The position numbers were made by a program, and so were the translations under genes. A stretch of 64,000 bases of DNA from contig JBBPYC010000052.1 in assembly GCA_038200275.1 (NCBI GenBank), forward strand, positions 3,369 to 67,368, read 5' to 3'. This stretch comes from JBBPYC01 sp038200275 (GTDB lineage Bacteria; Pseudomonadota; Gammaproteobacteria; Burkholderiales; Burkholderiaceae_C). Below, piece by piece: positions 43,246-53,132 of the stretch. The notes beneath the pieces are model-generated. The model did no database searches. It was not told the origin of the DNA and saw nothing but the letters and a program-made list of their open reading frames with translations. Numbering within the stretch: the first letter of the stretch is position 1; every line of letters begins with the position of its first letter.

Positions 43246-44823
43246 ATGAGCCGCGGCAGCAATCCCGCCAGCAGCCGCTGGACCCATCGGCGCCTGCTGC
43301 GGCTGCTTTGGTGCGCGCCGTTTTTCTGGATGCTCGGCTTGTTGGTGCTGGAAGCCGCGCTGGCAGCCACCACCACGGCGCTGGTAATTCGGGCCGCACG
43401 CGACGTGCTTGACCAGGAATTTTTGTTAACCGACTTCGTCTGGATCGTGATTGCGCAGTCGGCGTCTTATCTGGTTGGCGCATCCAGTTGGGTATTCGCC
43501 GAGCGCGCCGGCTTCGGCGCGTTCGGCCGCTACCTGATGCAGTTCGCGCGTGCGAACCGGCACCGAACTGGGTTGCTGGCCGATCGCACGGCACGCGAGC
43601 AGGTGGAGCCATTTCTGACCAACGAAACGTTTCACATTTTCTTCGAGCTGGTCTACGAACTCGAGGCGGACTTGAAGCTGCTGTTCGCGTTGATCTTCAA
43701 TGCGATCGTGCTCGGCGTGGCGATCGACGCGGGGCTGCCGATCGTCTACGCGGCCGTGTTCGCGGCGCTGCTCGCTTTTCAGTGGTCGGTGCGCCGGCCG
43801 ATTGCCAATGCGTATCTGGCGCAGCAACGCACGGTGAACCGGATGACGGCGCAGACCTATTCGGCCTGGGACAACATCTACAGCGGCAACCGTTACAACT
43901 TCCGGCTCTGGCACGGTGCGTTCAAGAGCCGGCTGCGTGCCGCGCTCGCCGCGCAGATTCGCGCCATCGTTGCGAAGGAAGGTATCGCTGCGGTCAGCGG
44001 CGTCTTTGCGCTGGTTGTCGTGTTCGGCTACCTGGCGACGGTGGCCGCCCGGCACATCGGCGACACCGCGCTGCTGATCGCCTTGGCGGCGACCTTGCCG
44101 CGGCAAATCGACTTGTCGATGGACGTGCACGGCCTGGCCGCCGGTTGGAACGATCTGCTCGCCCTGTGGACGCGGCTGGGCGGCGTGCGCGATGCGATGT
44201 TGCCCGAGGCCGATGCCCAGTCCGAACACCGTATCGAGTTCCCGCGTCTGTCCTGGACGGACAATGCTGCTGGCAGCGCAAGCCAGACGCTTGCGGGCAG
44301 CGATCTGACGCGCGTTATCGAGCGACTCGAAGCACGCACACATGGTCGATTTTCGGTGCGTGGCGGCAACGGCGCCGGCAAGTCGACCCTGTTGGTCGCG
44401 CTGAAAGCCCGGCTCGGCAAGCGCGCGTATTACTGGCCAACGCATGATCGGCTGGCCTTCGCACTCACGGCCGGGCAGGTGGCAGCGCCGGTTGGCGCCG
44501 ACGGTCACGACAACAACGAAGACGACGATGAATTGGGTGCAGTGCAGCCAGCGCACGCTGATGGCGATGTAGCCGGGCTCGATGATCATTCAACGCCCGC
44601 TGTTGGCCAACGTCCAGACGCCGACCGTCCCGGCCAGTCATCCGGAGAGCGGCAACTGCGCGTGCTCGCCGAGATCGTACGCGCCACCAACGCGGCCGTT
44701 TATTTGCTGGACGAATGGGACGCCAATCTGGATGCCAGCAACCGCGAGCAAGCTGAGCAACTGGTCAACCTTCTCGCCGCGCGTGCGGTGGTGGTGGAGA
44801 TTTCGCACCGGGACCGGCGTTGA
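43246..44823 (+). CDS. Divergent fused ABC transporter-like protein (membrane domain plus ATPase)
   Basis: 525 aa. A hydrophobic N-terminal half (segments about 20-45, 58-78, 130-170 and 245-275) resembles an ABC exporter membrane domain. The C-terminal half has Walker A RGGNGAGKSTLL (about 372), a degenerate signature SSGERQLRVLAE in place of LSGGQ, Walker B AVYLLDEWDANLD (Asp489, Glu490) and an H-loop EISHRD. An acidic, low-complexity insertion (about 425-470, with HDNNEDDDELG) separates Walker A and signature, where the Q-loop region should be. It could be a half-transporter acting as a dimer, or a non-transport ATPase. Substrate unknown. A terminator follows. Confidence 0.75.
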   Translation: MSRGSNPASSRWTHRRLLRLLWCAPFFWMLGLLVLEAALAATTTALVIRAARDVLDQEFLLTDFVWIVIAQSASYLVGASSWVFAERAGFGAFGRYLMQFARANRHRTGLLADRTAREQVEPFLTNETFHIFFELVYELEADLKLLFALIFNAIVLGVAIDAGLPIVYAAVFAALLAFQWSVRRPIANAYLAQQRTVNRMTAQTYSAWDNIYSGNRYNFRLWHGAFKSRLRAALAAQIRAIVAKEGIAAVSGVFALVVVFGYLATVAARHIGDTALLIALAATLPRQIDLSMDVHGLAAGWNDLLALWTRLGGVRDAMLPEADAQSEHRIEFPRLSWTDNAAGSASQTLAGSDLTRVIERLEARTHGRFSVRGGNGAGKSTLLVALKARLGKRAYYWPTHDRLAFALTAGQVAAPVGADGHDNNEDDDELGAVQPAHADGDVAGLDDHSTPAVGQRPDADRPGQSSGERQLRVLAEIVRATNAAVYLLDEWDANLDASNREQAEQLVNLLAARAVVVEISHRDRR

Positions 44824-44865
44824 AATGCGGCTGCTGAGCGACTCAATGCGACCAGCCAAAAGAAA

Positions 44866-44897
44866 AGCCCGCGATGCAAACGCGGCATGCGGGTTTT
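44866..44897 (+). terminator. Intrinsic terminator after the ABC-like gene
   Basis: Stem CCCGC-(G)-ATGC paired with GCAT-GCGGG (44,868-44,893), followed by TTTT and preceded by AAAA; the palindrome can work in both directions. It lies between this gene and the end of uvrA. Confidence 0.7.
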
Positions 44898-45075
44898 CAG
44901 GTTTTGGCGCGCAGAAAAAGGCTTGAATCTGCCTGGAACCTAGCTGGGTTCATAGCGATCAGCAGCGTCATGCGGTTGCCGACAGCGTGACCTCGTGTTC
45001 TTCGGAGCGCCATATAGTGCTCCGATATTTGAAGCAAGAAACGATTGTTGAACGGGCGCCCAAGACCGTTTTGTT

Positions 45076-48000
45076 TTACAAAAGCCGCTTCAAATACCGC
45101 CCCGTGTAACTTGTCTCATTCCCCGCCACCTGCTCCGGCGTCCCCGCCGCCACAATGCGCCCGCCGCCCGCGCCGCCTTCGGGCCCGATGTCAATGATCC
45201 AGTCGGCGGTTTTGATCACGTCGAGGTTGTGCTCGATCACGACGATTGTGTTGCCGGCGTCGCGCAGCTGGTGCAGCACTTTGAGCAGCATCGCGATGTC
45301 GGCGAAGTGCAGTCCAGTGGTGGGTTCGTCCAGGATGTAGAGGGTGCGGCCGGTATCGCGTTTGGACAGTTCGAGCGCGAGCTTGACGCGTTGCGCTTCG
45401 CCGCCGGATAGCGTGGTCGCGGACTGGCCGAGCTTGATGTAGGAAAGGCCGACGTCGAGCAACGTCTGCAGCTTGCGCGCAATCGTGGGCACGGCTTTGA
45501 AGAAGTCGTTGGCGGCTTCCACCGTCAGGTCCAGCACCTGCGCGATATTCTTGCCTTTGTACTGGACTTCGAGCGTCTCGCGGTTGTAGCGTTGGCCGTG
45601 ACAGACGTCGCAGGGAACGTAGACGTCGGGCAGGAAGTGCATCTCAACTTTCACCACGCCGTCGCCTTCGCACGCTTCGCAGCGGCCGCCACTCACGTTG
45701 AATGAAAAACGACCCGGTCCATAGCCGCGTTCGCGCGCTGCCGGCACTTCGGCCATGAGTTCACGGATCGGGGTGAATAGGCCGGTATAAGTCGCGGGAT
45801 TGCTGCGCGGCGTGCGGCCGATCGGGGACTGGTCGACGTTGATGACCTTGTCGAATTGCTCCAGGCCGAGGATCTCATCGTGCGGTGCCGCTTCTTCGTG
45901 CGCGCGGTGCAGCTTGTGCGCAACGGCGGCGTACAGCGTGTCGTTTACGAGCGTGGATTTGCCGGAGCCGGAGACACCGGTCACGCAGGTGAACAGGGCC
46001 ACCGGGAATGCCGCGTCGACGTTCTTCAAGTTGTTGCCGCGCGCGTTGGTGATCTGGAGCCACTCGGTTTCACCGCGCGTGTAGTCGATCACCTTGCCGG
46101 CCGCGTTGCGGGTGGCCATGCCGCGGGCATCGCTTTGGGCGTGCGGCACGTGGCGATTCTTGGGCACTTCGATGCGCAAAGCGCCCGACAGGTATTGGCC
46201 GGTCAGCGAGCCCGGCGTGGCCTCGACTTCCGCACACGTGCCTTGCGCCATCACCTTGCCGCCGTGCACGCCGGCGCCGGGGCCCATGTCGATCACGTGA
46301 TCGGCGGCGCGGATCAGGTCTTCGTCGTGCTCCACCACGATGACGGAATTGCCGATGTCGCGCAGATGCCGCAGGGTGACGATCAGGCGTTCGTTGTCCC
46401 GCTGGTGCAGGCCGATGCTCGGCTCATCCAGCACGTAGATCACGCCGGTCAGGCCGGAGCCGATCTGCGACGCAAGCCGGATGCGTTGCGCTTCGCCGCC
46501 CGATAGGGTTTCCGCGCTGCGCTCCAAGCTCAGGTAGGACAGGCCGACGTCGTTCAAAAAACGCAGCCGCGAGGCGATCTCGGTCACCACCTTGTCGGCG
46601 ATCGCGGCCTTGGCGCCGACCAGTTCCAGCGCGTCGAACCAGGCCAGGGCTTCCCGCAACGTCAGGCGGTTGATCTGATAGATCGGCCGCGCTTGTTCGC
46701 CGTTGCCGACGAACACCCAGCGTGCATCGCGTTTCAACCGTGTGCCTTCACACTCGGGGCACGGCCGCATCGATCGGTAACGCGCCAGCTCGTCGCGCAC
46801 GATCGGCGAATCGGTCTCGCGGTAGCGTCGCTGCATGTTCGGCAGGATGCCTTCGAACGGGTGCTTCTTGGTCACCTTGCGGCCGGCGGACGCGCCTGAC
46901 TCCATCGTGTAGCTGAACTTGATCGACTCCTCGCCTGAGCCGTGCAGCAGCGCGTGGCGTGCGGTATCAGGCAGCGATTCGAATGGGGCTTCGGGGTCGA
47001 AGCCGTAGTGCTTGGCCACGCTCTCCACCATGCTGAAGTAATAGCCGTTGCGCCGGTCCCAGCTTTTGATGGCGCCAGCGGCCAGGCTCAGCGTCGGAAA
47101 CGCGACGACCCGTGCGGGGTCAAAGAATTCGGCATGCCCCAGGCCGTCGCAGGCTGGGCAGGCACCGGCGGGCGAGTTGAACGAGAACAGCTTGGGTTCG
47201 AGTTCCGCGATCGAGTGGTTGCAGACCGGGCAGGCAAAGCGGGCGTTGAACAAATGCTCGGTCGATGCTTCGCCCATTTCGACGGCAATGGCGCGGCCGG
47301 CTGCCAATCGCAGTGCGGCTTCAAAACTTTCGGCGATGCGTTGTCGCAGCGCGTCGCGCTCGGGGGTTTCGGCATCGGCGCGGACTTTGATACGGTCGAT
47401 CACGACGTCGATGTCGTGCTTCTCGGTCTTCTTCAGCGCGGGCAGGTCGCCGTGTTCGAAGATCGCGCCATTCACCCGGAACCGCACGTAGCCTTGCGCC
47501 TGCATCTCGGTAAATAGCTCGACGAACTCGCCTTTTTTCTCCCGGGCGACTGGCGCCAGGATCATCAGCCGTGTGTCGGGCGGCAGCGCGAGCACCGCAT
47601 CGACCATCTGCGACACGGTTTGCGATTGCAGCGGCACCGCATGGTCGGGGCAGTAGGGCGTGCCCGCGCGGGCATACAAGAGCCGCAGGTAGTCGTGAAT
47701 CTCGGTCACGGTGCCCACCGTGGAGCGCGGGTTGTGGCTGGTGGCTTTCTGCTCGATCGAGATCGCGGGCGACAGGCCGTCAATCAAATCGACGTCCGGC
47801 TTGTCCATCAGCTGCAGAAACTGCCGCGCATAGGGGGACAGGCTCTCTACATAGCGGCGCTGGCCTTCCGCATACAGCGTGTCGAATGCAAGGCTGGATT
47901 TGCCCGAGCCGGACAGGCCGGTGATCACCACCAGCGCGTTCCGCGGGATGTCGAGGTCGATGTTCTTCAGGTTGTGCGTGCGGGCGCCGCGGATGCCAAT

Positions 48001-48192
48001 GCGTTGTTGTTGCTGGGCGATCGGGGTAGGTGCAGCTGCGAGCTTTGCTGCAGCGCCTTGTCCAAACGCTGTCTGGCAGACGCCCTGGGACTGCCCGGCA
48101 ACGTCGCACGGCAGGGCGTCCTGGGATGGTTGGGAGTTCAAATTCAAGGTGCGTTGCCGTGTGGAAGCGGCGAAAAAACAACCGGACATCAT
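45076..48192 (-). CDS. uvrA: UvrABC excinuclease subunit A
   Basis: About 1038 aa from ATG 48192 (ATG 48189 is also possible). The frame is open far further upstream, but that part is antisense to the MFS gene and has no UvrA character. After about 60 non-conserved residues the family begins: RIGIRGARTHNLKNIDLDIP. Two ABC ATPase modules have GLSGSGKSSLAFD and GVSGSGKSTLVND, with signatures LSGGEAQRIRLA and LSGGEAQRVKLA. Zinc motifs are CPVCNHS/CPACDG and CEACEGDG/CDVCHG. It scans DNA for damage. No LexA-type box was seen upstream. Confidence 0.96.
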   Translation of the reverse strand: MMSGCFFAASTRQRTLNLNSQPSQDALPCDVAGQSQGVCQTAFGQGAAAKLAAAPTPIAQQQQRIGIRGARTHNLKNIDLDIPRNALVVITGLSGSGKSSLAFDTLYAEGQRRYVESLSPYARQFLQLMDKPDVDLIDGLSPAISIEQKATSHNPRSTVGTVTEIHDYLRLLYARAGTPYCPDHAVPLQSQTVSQMVDAVLALPPDTRLMILAPVAREKKGEFVELFTEMQAQGYVRFRVNGAIFEHGDLPALKKTEKHDIDVVIDRIKVRADAETPERDALRQRIAESFEAALRLAAGRAIAVEMGEASTEHLFNARFACPVCNHSIAELEPKLFSFNSPAGACPACDGLGHAEFFDPARVVAFPTLSLAAGAIKSWDRRNGYYFSMVESVAKHYGFDPEAPFESLPDTARHALLHGSGEESIKFSYTMESGASAGRKVTKKHPFEGILPNMQRRYRETDSPIVRDELARYRSMRPCPECEGTRLKRDARWVFVGNGEQARPIYQINRLTLREALAWFDALELVGAKAAIADKVVTEIASRLRFLNDVGLSYLSLERSAETLSGGEAQRIRLASQIGSGLTGVIYVLDEPSIGLHQRDNERLIVTLRHLRDIGNSVIVVEHDEDLIRAADHVIDMGPGAGVHGGKVMAQGTCAEVEATPGSLTGQYLSGALRIEVPKNRHVPHAQSDARGMATRNAAGKVIDYTRGETEWLQITNARGNNLKNVDAAFPVALFTCVTGVSGSGKSTLVNDTLYAAVAHKLHRAHEEAAPHDEILGLEQFDKVINVDQSPIGRTPRSNPATYTGLFTPIRELMAEVPAARERGYGPGRFSFNVSGGRCEACEGDGVVKVEMHFLPDVYVPCDVCHGQRYNRETLEVQYKGKNIAQVLDLTVEAANDFFKAVPTIARKLQTLLDVGLSYIKLGQSATTLSGGEAQRVKLALELSKRDTGRTLYILDEPTTGLHFADIAMLLKVLHQLRDAGNTIVVIEHNLDVIKTADWIIDIGPEGGAGGGRIVAAGTPEQVAGNETSYTGRYLKRLL

Positions 48193-48481
48193 AGGGCGCG
48201 GGCTGCAGCTTGGCACTTCCCGGCCCGCTTCACCCTGCATCGGGCGCAATGCAGGCGGCAGGTCGGCGCGCGTTGATCGGCGACAATGGCCCGGCTTTTT
48301 TCGCCTCCGGCGGGCATGAAGCCCCAGCGGGATGTACCCGTCCATTCGTCTCTTTTTCTTGCACCGCCGTTTCGGCGCTGCCGGCCCCCACGTGCCTCGT
48401 TCTTCCACTCGTCCTTCTGCCGCCCTCTCGGGTGCCGCCCCCTTGGCTGCAGCCGCCGAGGGCGGCATGCTCGGTGCTGCG
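48193..48481. promoter_or_regulatory. Divergent uvrA/MFS intergenic region with an inverted repeat
   Basis: 289 bases. A perfect nine-base inverted repeat GCCGCCCTC (48,419-48,427) and GAGGGCGGC (48,458-48,466) lies close to the MFS start and could form a hairpin in its leader. The rest holds no recognisable gene and no obvious SOS box. Confidence 0.45.
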
Positions 48482-49669
48482 ATGACGCCGCCGGAGCGCC
48501 GCGCATCCCTGTCGCTGACGGCGATCTTCGGACTGCGCATGCTCGGGCTGTTTCTGGTACTGCCGGTGTTCGCGCTGGAAGCGCGCAGGTATCCGGGTGG
48601 TGACGATCCCGCCTTGATCGGCTTCGCGTTCGGGGCGTATGGGCTGACCCAGGCACTGCTGCAGCTTCCGTTCGGCATCGCTTCCGACCGGCTGGGCAGA
48701 AAGCGCGTGATCGTGGCCGGCCTGCTGGTGTTTGCGCTCGGCAGCTTCGTGGCCGCGGCGGCCGACAGCGTGACAGGGCTCCTTATCGGTCGTGCGCTGC
48801 AGGGCGCGGGTGCGGTGTCGGCGGCCGTCACGGCGCTGCTGTCGGATTTGACGCGCGATGTGGTGCGCACCAAGGCGATGGCGTTGGTCGGCATCAGCAT
48901 CGGGCTGGTGTTTGCGCTATCGCTCGTCGCAGCGCCGCCGTTGGTGGGTGTGCTGGGCTTGTCCGGGTTATTCGTGGGCGTCGGCGTGCTGGCTTTGTTG
49001 GCGATCGTCGTAACGATCTGGTGGGTTCCGCCCGAGCCGGTGCGGCACGGCGAAGCGTTGCGCGGGCGCTTGCTCGACGTGTTGAGCAACCGCGCGCTGC
49101 TGCGGCTGGACTTCGGCGTGTTTGTGCTGCACGCGGTGCAGTTGTCGATGTGGATGGCGGTGCCGACGCTGATCGTGCAGGCTGGACTGGCGAAAGCCGC
49201 GCACTGGGAGCTTTACCTGCCGGCGGTACTTGGCTCGTTCCTGCTGCTTGGCGGGGTGCTGTTTCGCCTGGAGCGCGCGGGGTATCTGCGGGCGACGTTT
49301 CTGACTTCGATCGGTCTGATCGGGCTGGCACAACTCGGCTTTCTGGCGAGTGCGCAGAACTGGGGCGCTGCGGAATCGCTGCCGTGGCTTGGCGGCGCGC
49401 TGCTGATTTTTTTCTGCGGCTTCAACCTGCTGGAAGCAACGCAGCCAAGCCTGACGTCGCGCTTGGCGCCCGCCCATGCGCGGGGCATGGCGCTGGGCGC
49501 CTACAACACGGCGCAATCCCTCGGGCTGTTCGCCGGTGGTGCATTCGGTGGGATGCTGGTCAAGCAGGTGGGCATGAGCGGACTGTTCGAAGCGACTGCG
49601 GCACTGTCCGTGTTGTGGCTTGCACTGGCTTGGCGGATGCAGCCCGTGGCGGGCATGCGGGCCCACTGA
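48482..49669 (+). CDS. Major facilitator superfamily transporter
   Basis: 395 aa from ATG 48482 (in-frame ATG 48467 is possible). About 12 hydrophobic segments. Motif A-like GIASDRLGRKRVIVAGL lies between helices 2 and 3; IFGLRMLGLFLVLPVFALEA is helix 1 and GRALQGAGAVSAAVTALLSD helix 4. The sequence resembles the YajR-like drug/proton antiporter branch without a C-terminal domain. The substrate cannot be deduced. In Burkholderiales this gene is commonly divergent from uvrA. Confidence 0.9.
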   Translation: MTPPERRASLSLTAIFGLRMLGLFLVLPVFALEARRYPGGDDPALIGFAFGAYGLTQALLQLPFGIASDRLGRKRVIVAGLLVFALGSFVAAAADSVTGLLIGRALQGAGAVSAAVTALLSDLTRDVVRTKAMALVGISIGLVFALSLVAAPPLVGVLGLSGLFVGVGVLALLAIVVTIWWVPPEPVRHGEALRGRLLDVLSNRALLRLDFGVFVLHAVQLSMWMAVPTLIVQAGLAKAAHWELYLPAVLGSFLLLGGVLFRLERAGYLRATFLTSIGLIGLAQLGFLASAQNWGAAESLPWLGGALLIFFCGFNLLEATQPSLTSRLAPAHARGMALGAYNTAQSLGLFAGGAFGGMLVKQVGMSGLFEATAALSVLWLALAWRMQPVAGMRAH

Positions 49670-49796
49670 CGTCGTTCCATGCGGGGGCAAGCGCCTGGCT
49701 TCACGCAGCTTGTGAGGTGGGCGGCTGCTCAAACGTCGCGTCAACGGCGAGGTTTGCGCAGGCGTCACGCGAGCCGGGCGCGGGCAAGCCGTGCTC

Positions 49797-51311
49797 TCAG
49801 CTGTTTGATTTGCCTGTCACAGCGTCGGTCTTGCGGGCCTCGGCACCCGATTCGGCTTCCGGCGGTTTCACCACATCGGCCATCGGCGTCGGGGGTTTCA
49901 TGGGCGGCGGTGCCGTGATCAGCTGCACCATGTGGTCCGACAGCGCGGCGTAGAGCGGCCGGCTGATCAGCCGTGAGGTCAGGCTCGCAAGCATCGCCGA
50001 GATCATCAGCGTCAGCACCATCGAATGCCCGTCGACCATCTCCATCACGATGATCAGCGCAGTCAGTGGTGCCTGCGTGACGGCGGCCAGAAAACCCGCC
50101 ATGCCCATGGCAATCAGCGCCGCATTGGCGCCGCTGCCGGTCAGGGTCGCGATGTCGTTGCCGATGCCGGCACCGATCGCCAAGCTCGGCGCGAAGATGC
50201 CGCCCGGCACGCCGCACCAGGCAGTCAGCCAAGTCGCGAAGAATTTGAGCGGCACGAACAGCGCGGGCAGGTCGCTCTGGTCTTCCAGCATGTGCTTGAC
50301 CGACTCGGACCCAGCGCCGAACGTGGTGCCGCCGCTGGCCAACCCGATGCCCGCGACCAGCAGGCCGCCCAGCAGCGCAAATACGATCGGATGTTTGGAG
50401 CGCCACTGGTTCAGCCGCTCGTGTGTGCCGATCAGCGACTCCGACATGAGGCGCGAGTACAGTCCGCCCAGCGCGCCCGAGCCGATGGCCACCATCAGGC
50501 CAGGCACCACGTCTTCCATGCCGAACGACGGCACCGAAATCCGGCCGAAATAGGTGAAATTGCCAAACACCGACACGCCCGTCAGGCCGGCCAGCACGAT
50601 GGCCGACAGGATCAGGCCGCTGCTGTGCGATTCGAGCTTTCGCGACAGCTCTTCGATCGCGAACATCACGCCGGCCAGCGGCGCGTTGAAGGTTGCGGCG
50701 ATGCCAGCAGCGCCGCCGGCCACAAGGAGCGCGTGCGCAGTGATGCCCGTGCTGGGTCCGAGCCAACGCTCCGCATACAGCATCACGCCGGCGGCGACCT
50801 GCACCGAAGGGCCTTCGCGGCCGATCGACAAACCAGCTGCCAAGCCGGTGACCGCCAGCCCGATCTTGCCGAAGGAAAGTTTCAGCGAAACGAAACGCCC
50901 GCGCTCTTGCCGCGGCAACTCGGGGTCAAGTGCGGCCATCACTTGCGGAATGCCGGAGCCGGCCGCGCCGGGAAAATAACGCCGCGTGAGCCAGACGATC
51001 AGGGCCGTCATCAGCGGCGTCCAAACCAGCACCGCCCACGGATTCCAGCGGTAGATGCGCTCGAAGATGCCGAACGACTGATCGCTCAGCATGGTGAATC
51101 CGACCACGAGCAGGCCGGCAGCGATCGCGCAGACCAGCACCACGAACCGGTCCATCCAGAGCCGGCCGCTCGACAGCTCCGCCCGCAGGTTCTGGAAGAA
51201 GTCCGGTTCGCGAGATTTGCCGGTCATCGTGCGGATCGCGTCGGAGGCGACGTTGCGGGTGTCTTGTAGCGTGCCGGATTGGCTGCCAAAGTATCTGCGG
51301 ACAGCGCCCAT
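49797..51311 (-). CDS. clcA: CLC-type H+/Cl- antiporter
   Basis: 504 aa from ATG 51311 (ATG 51227 is another candidate). Selectivity-filter motifs are all present: GSGIPQVMAAL, GREGPSVQVAAG with the gating Glu, and GVPGGIFAPSLAIGAG. AIEELSRKLE after APLAGVMF likely holds the internal proton-transfer Glu, which favours an antiporter over a channel. No CBS domain follows; the last 50 residues are a Pro-rich tail. It sits between the MFS and ssb genes on the opposite strand. Confidence 0.92.
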   Translation of the reverse strand: MGAVRRYFGSQSGTLQDTRNVASDAIRTMTGKSREPDFFQNLRAELSSGRLWMDRFVVLVCAIAAGLLVVGFTMLSDQSFGIFERIYRWNPWAVLVWTPLMTALIVWLTRRYFPGAAGSGIPQVMAALDPELPRQERGRFVSLKLSFGKIGLAVTGLAAGLSIGREGPSVQVAAGVMLYAERWLGPSTGITAHALLVAGGAAGIAATFNAPLAGVMFAIEELSRKLESHSSGLILSAIVLAGLTGVSVFGNFTYFGRISVPSFGMEDVVPGLMVAIGSGALGGLYSRLMSESLIGTHERLNQWRSKHPIVFALLGGLLVAGIGLASGGTTFGAGSESVKHMLEDQSDLPALFVPLKFFATWLTAWCGVPGGIFAPSLAIGAGIGNDIATLTGSGANAALIAMGMAGFLAAVTQAPLTALIIVMEMVDGHSMVLTLMISAMLASLTSRLISRPLYAALSDHMVQLITAPPPMKPPTPMADVVKPPEAESGAEARKTDAVTGKSNS

Positions 51312-51588
51312 CTGCTCTGGGTGCGTCGCCTGCCGCGAGCGACATGGCTCATTTCGGTTTGTGCAGGATGCGCCACGGGTGCTGGGTGACCGCAAGGGCA
51401 GGGCATGGCCGAAATTGTCGCATGCGCCTGCGCCACTTCTGCAGCGGTTTTCCGCTCGTCAGGCGTTGCTGCACAATGACAATGAAGCAGGTTTTGGTCG
51501 ATTCGGCCAACCTTGGCAGGCAGCGAAAATTCGCTTTTGCTCAGCTTTTCCTCCTACTCAATCCACTCCATTACGTCGGACTCCACCC

Positions 51589-52089
51589 ATGGCATCGGTC
51601 AACAAAGTCATCCTCGTCGGCAATCTCGGCTTTGATCCTGAGACACGCACATTCCCCAGCGGCGATCAGGTCTGCAACGTGCGGATCGCCACCACCGACA
51701 AGTGGAAGGACAAACAAAGCGGTGAAATGCGTGAGCACACCGAATGGCATCGGCTCACGTTCAATGGACGCTTGGCCGAGATCGCTGCGCAATACCTTAA
51801 AAAAGGGTCGCAGATCTACGTCGAAGGCTCCATCCGAACGCGCAAGTACAACGACAAGGACGGCGTTGAAAAATTTGCGACCGATATCCGCGTCGATCAG
51901 ATGCAGATGCTTGGTAGCCGCCAGGGCATGGGCGGCCCGGGTGGAGACGATGACGGGGGCGGCTATGCACCGCGTGCGCCCGCGCCGGCTTCGCGCAGCA
52001 GCGCGCCGACGGGTGGTGGATCGAACCGCAGCAGCAACAGCGCGCCAGCAGCAGCGTTCGACGACCGGGACGACGACATTCCGTTTTAA
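51589..52089 (+). CDS. ssb: Single-stranded DNA-binding protein
   Basis: 166 aa from ATG 51589 (MASVNKVILVGNLGFDPETR). An OB-fold (1-110) with TEWHRLTFNGRLAEIAAQYL and GSQIYVEGSIRTRKY is followed by a Gly/Ser/Pro-rich linker. The acidic tip DDRDDDIPF binds partner proteins such as RecO and PriA, both encoded in this window. It coats single-stranded DNA as a tetramer. Confidence 0.97.
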   Translation: MASVNKVILVGNLGFDPETRTFPSGDQVCNVRIATTDKWKDKQSGEMREHTEWHRLTFNGRLAEIAAQYLKKGSQIYVEGSIRTRKYNDKDGVEKFATDIRVDQMQMLGSRQGMGGPGGDDDGGGYAPRAPAPASRSSAPTGGGSNRSSNSAPAAAFDDRDDDIPF

Positions 52090-52123
52090 GCGGGCCGCCC
52101 GGCGCCAGTCTCTGGGTGTGAGG

Positions 52124-53110
52124 TTAGTCGACTTTCAGGCCAGCGTCCTTGATGACCTTGGCCCATTTCTTGATCTCGGCATCTTGAAACGCCTTGAACT
52201 GATCGATGCTCATGTCCGAGCCTTCCATGCCGAGCTTGGCGAGCCGTTCTTTCATGTCGGCGCTGTCGACAATTTTCACGATCTCGTCGTGCAGCCGCTG
52301 GATGATGGGTCGCGGTGTGCCGGCGGGCGCGAACACGCCCTGCCATGAATAAACGTCGAAGCCTTTCACGCCGGATTCATCCATCGTCGGCACGGTCGGC
52401 ATCAATGAGGTGCGCTTTGGTGAACTCACGGCCAGTGCGCGCAGTTTGCCGCTTTCGATGAACGGTGCGGCCACCACGCTGGTGTCGAACATCATCGGGA
52501 CCTGGCCAGCCATTACGTCCTGGATCGCCGGGCCGCTGCCCCGGTACGGCACGTGCACCAAGTCAATCCCGGCCAGCGCCTTGAACAGCTCGCCGCACAT
52601 ATGTTGCGATGAACCGCTGCCGGAGGATGCATAGGCGATCGTGTCGGGCTTCGCTTTGGCCGCATCGATGATGTCCTGCACGTTTTTGTATGGGCTGGAC
52701 GCGTTGACCACCAGCACGTTCGCGTTGGTGCCGATCAGCGCGATCGGCTCGAACGACTTTTGCGCGTCGTACGGCAGCTTCGGATAAAGCGTCTGGTTGA
52801 TCGCGTGCGAGCTGATGGTGCCGCCCAGAATCGTGTAGCCGTCCGGCGCCGCCTTCGCCACGTAGTCGGCACCGATGCTGCCGGCCGCGCCGGTCTTGTT
52901 CTCGACCAATACGGTCGTGCCCAAAGCGGGGCCGAGCTTCAACGCGATCAATCGCGTCAGGATGTCGGTGGTGCCGCCGACCGGGAACGGGGCGACATAG
53001 GCGATCGGCTTGGTGGGCCATCTGTCCTGGGCGCGGGCCAGCAAAGGCAGCAGACTGAGAGCGGGGATGAGCGCCAGGGTCTGGGTGGCGAGTCGACGGT
53101 TCGGATTCAT
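52124..53110 (-). CDS. Bug/TctC family tripartite tricarboxylate transport solute-binding protein
   Basis: 328 aa. A signal peptide (about 1-27, ending LLARAQD) leads to WPTKPIAYVAPFPVGGTTDI, the Bug-family start, then VENKTGAAGSIGADYVAKAAPDGYT and YASSGSGSSQHMCGELF. These periplasmic proteins bind carboxylated small molecules. No TctA/TctB membrane genes are adjacent, which is usual for this expanded family in Burkholderiales. Last gene of the minus-strand trio, 22 bases after the dehydratase. Confidence 0.93.
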   Translation of the reverse strand: MNPNRRLATQTLALIPALSLLPLLARAQDRWPTKPIAYVAPFPVGGTTDILTRLIALKLGPALGTTVLVENKTGAAGSIGADYVAKAAPDGYTILGGTISSHAINQTLYPKLPYDAQKSFEPIALIGTNANVLVVNASSPYKNVQDIIDAAKAKPDTIAYASSGSGSSQHMCGELFKALAGIDLVHVPYRGSGPAIQDVMAGQVPMMFDTSVVAAPFIESGKLRALAVSSPKRTSLMPTVPTMDESGVKGFDVYSWQGVFAPAGTPRPIIQRLHDEIVKIVDSADMKERLAKLGMEGSDMSIDQFKAFQDAEIKKWAKVIKDAGLKVD

Positions 53111-53132
53111 TCAATCTTTCTGGTGTAGTGGG

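Noticed and set aside
48193..49089. Long N-terminal extension of the uvrA frame
   Set aside because: The extra 300 codons are antisense to the MFS gene, lack any UvrA similarity and have Ser/Thr/Pro-rich noise; the start was placed at 48,192.
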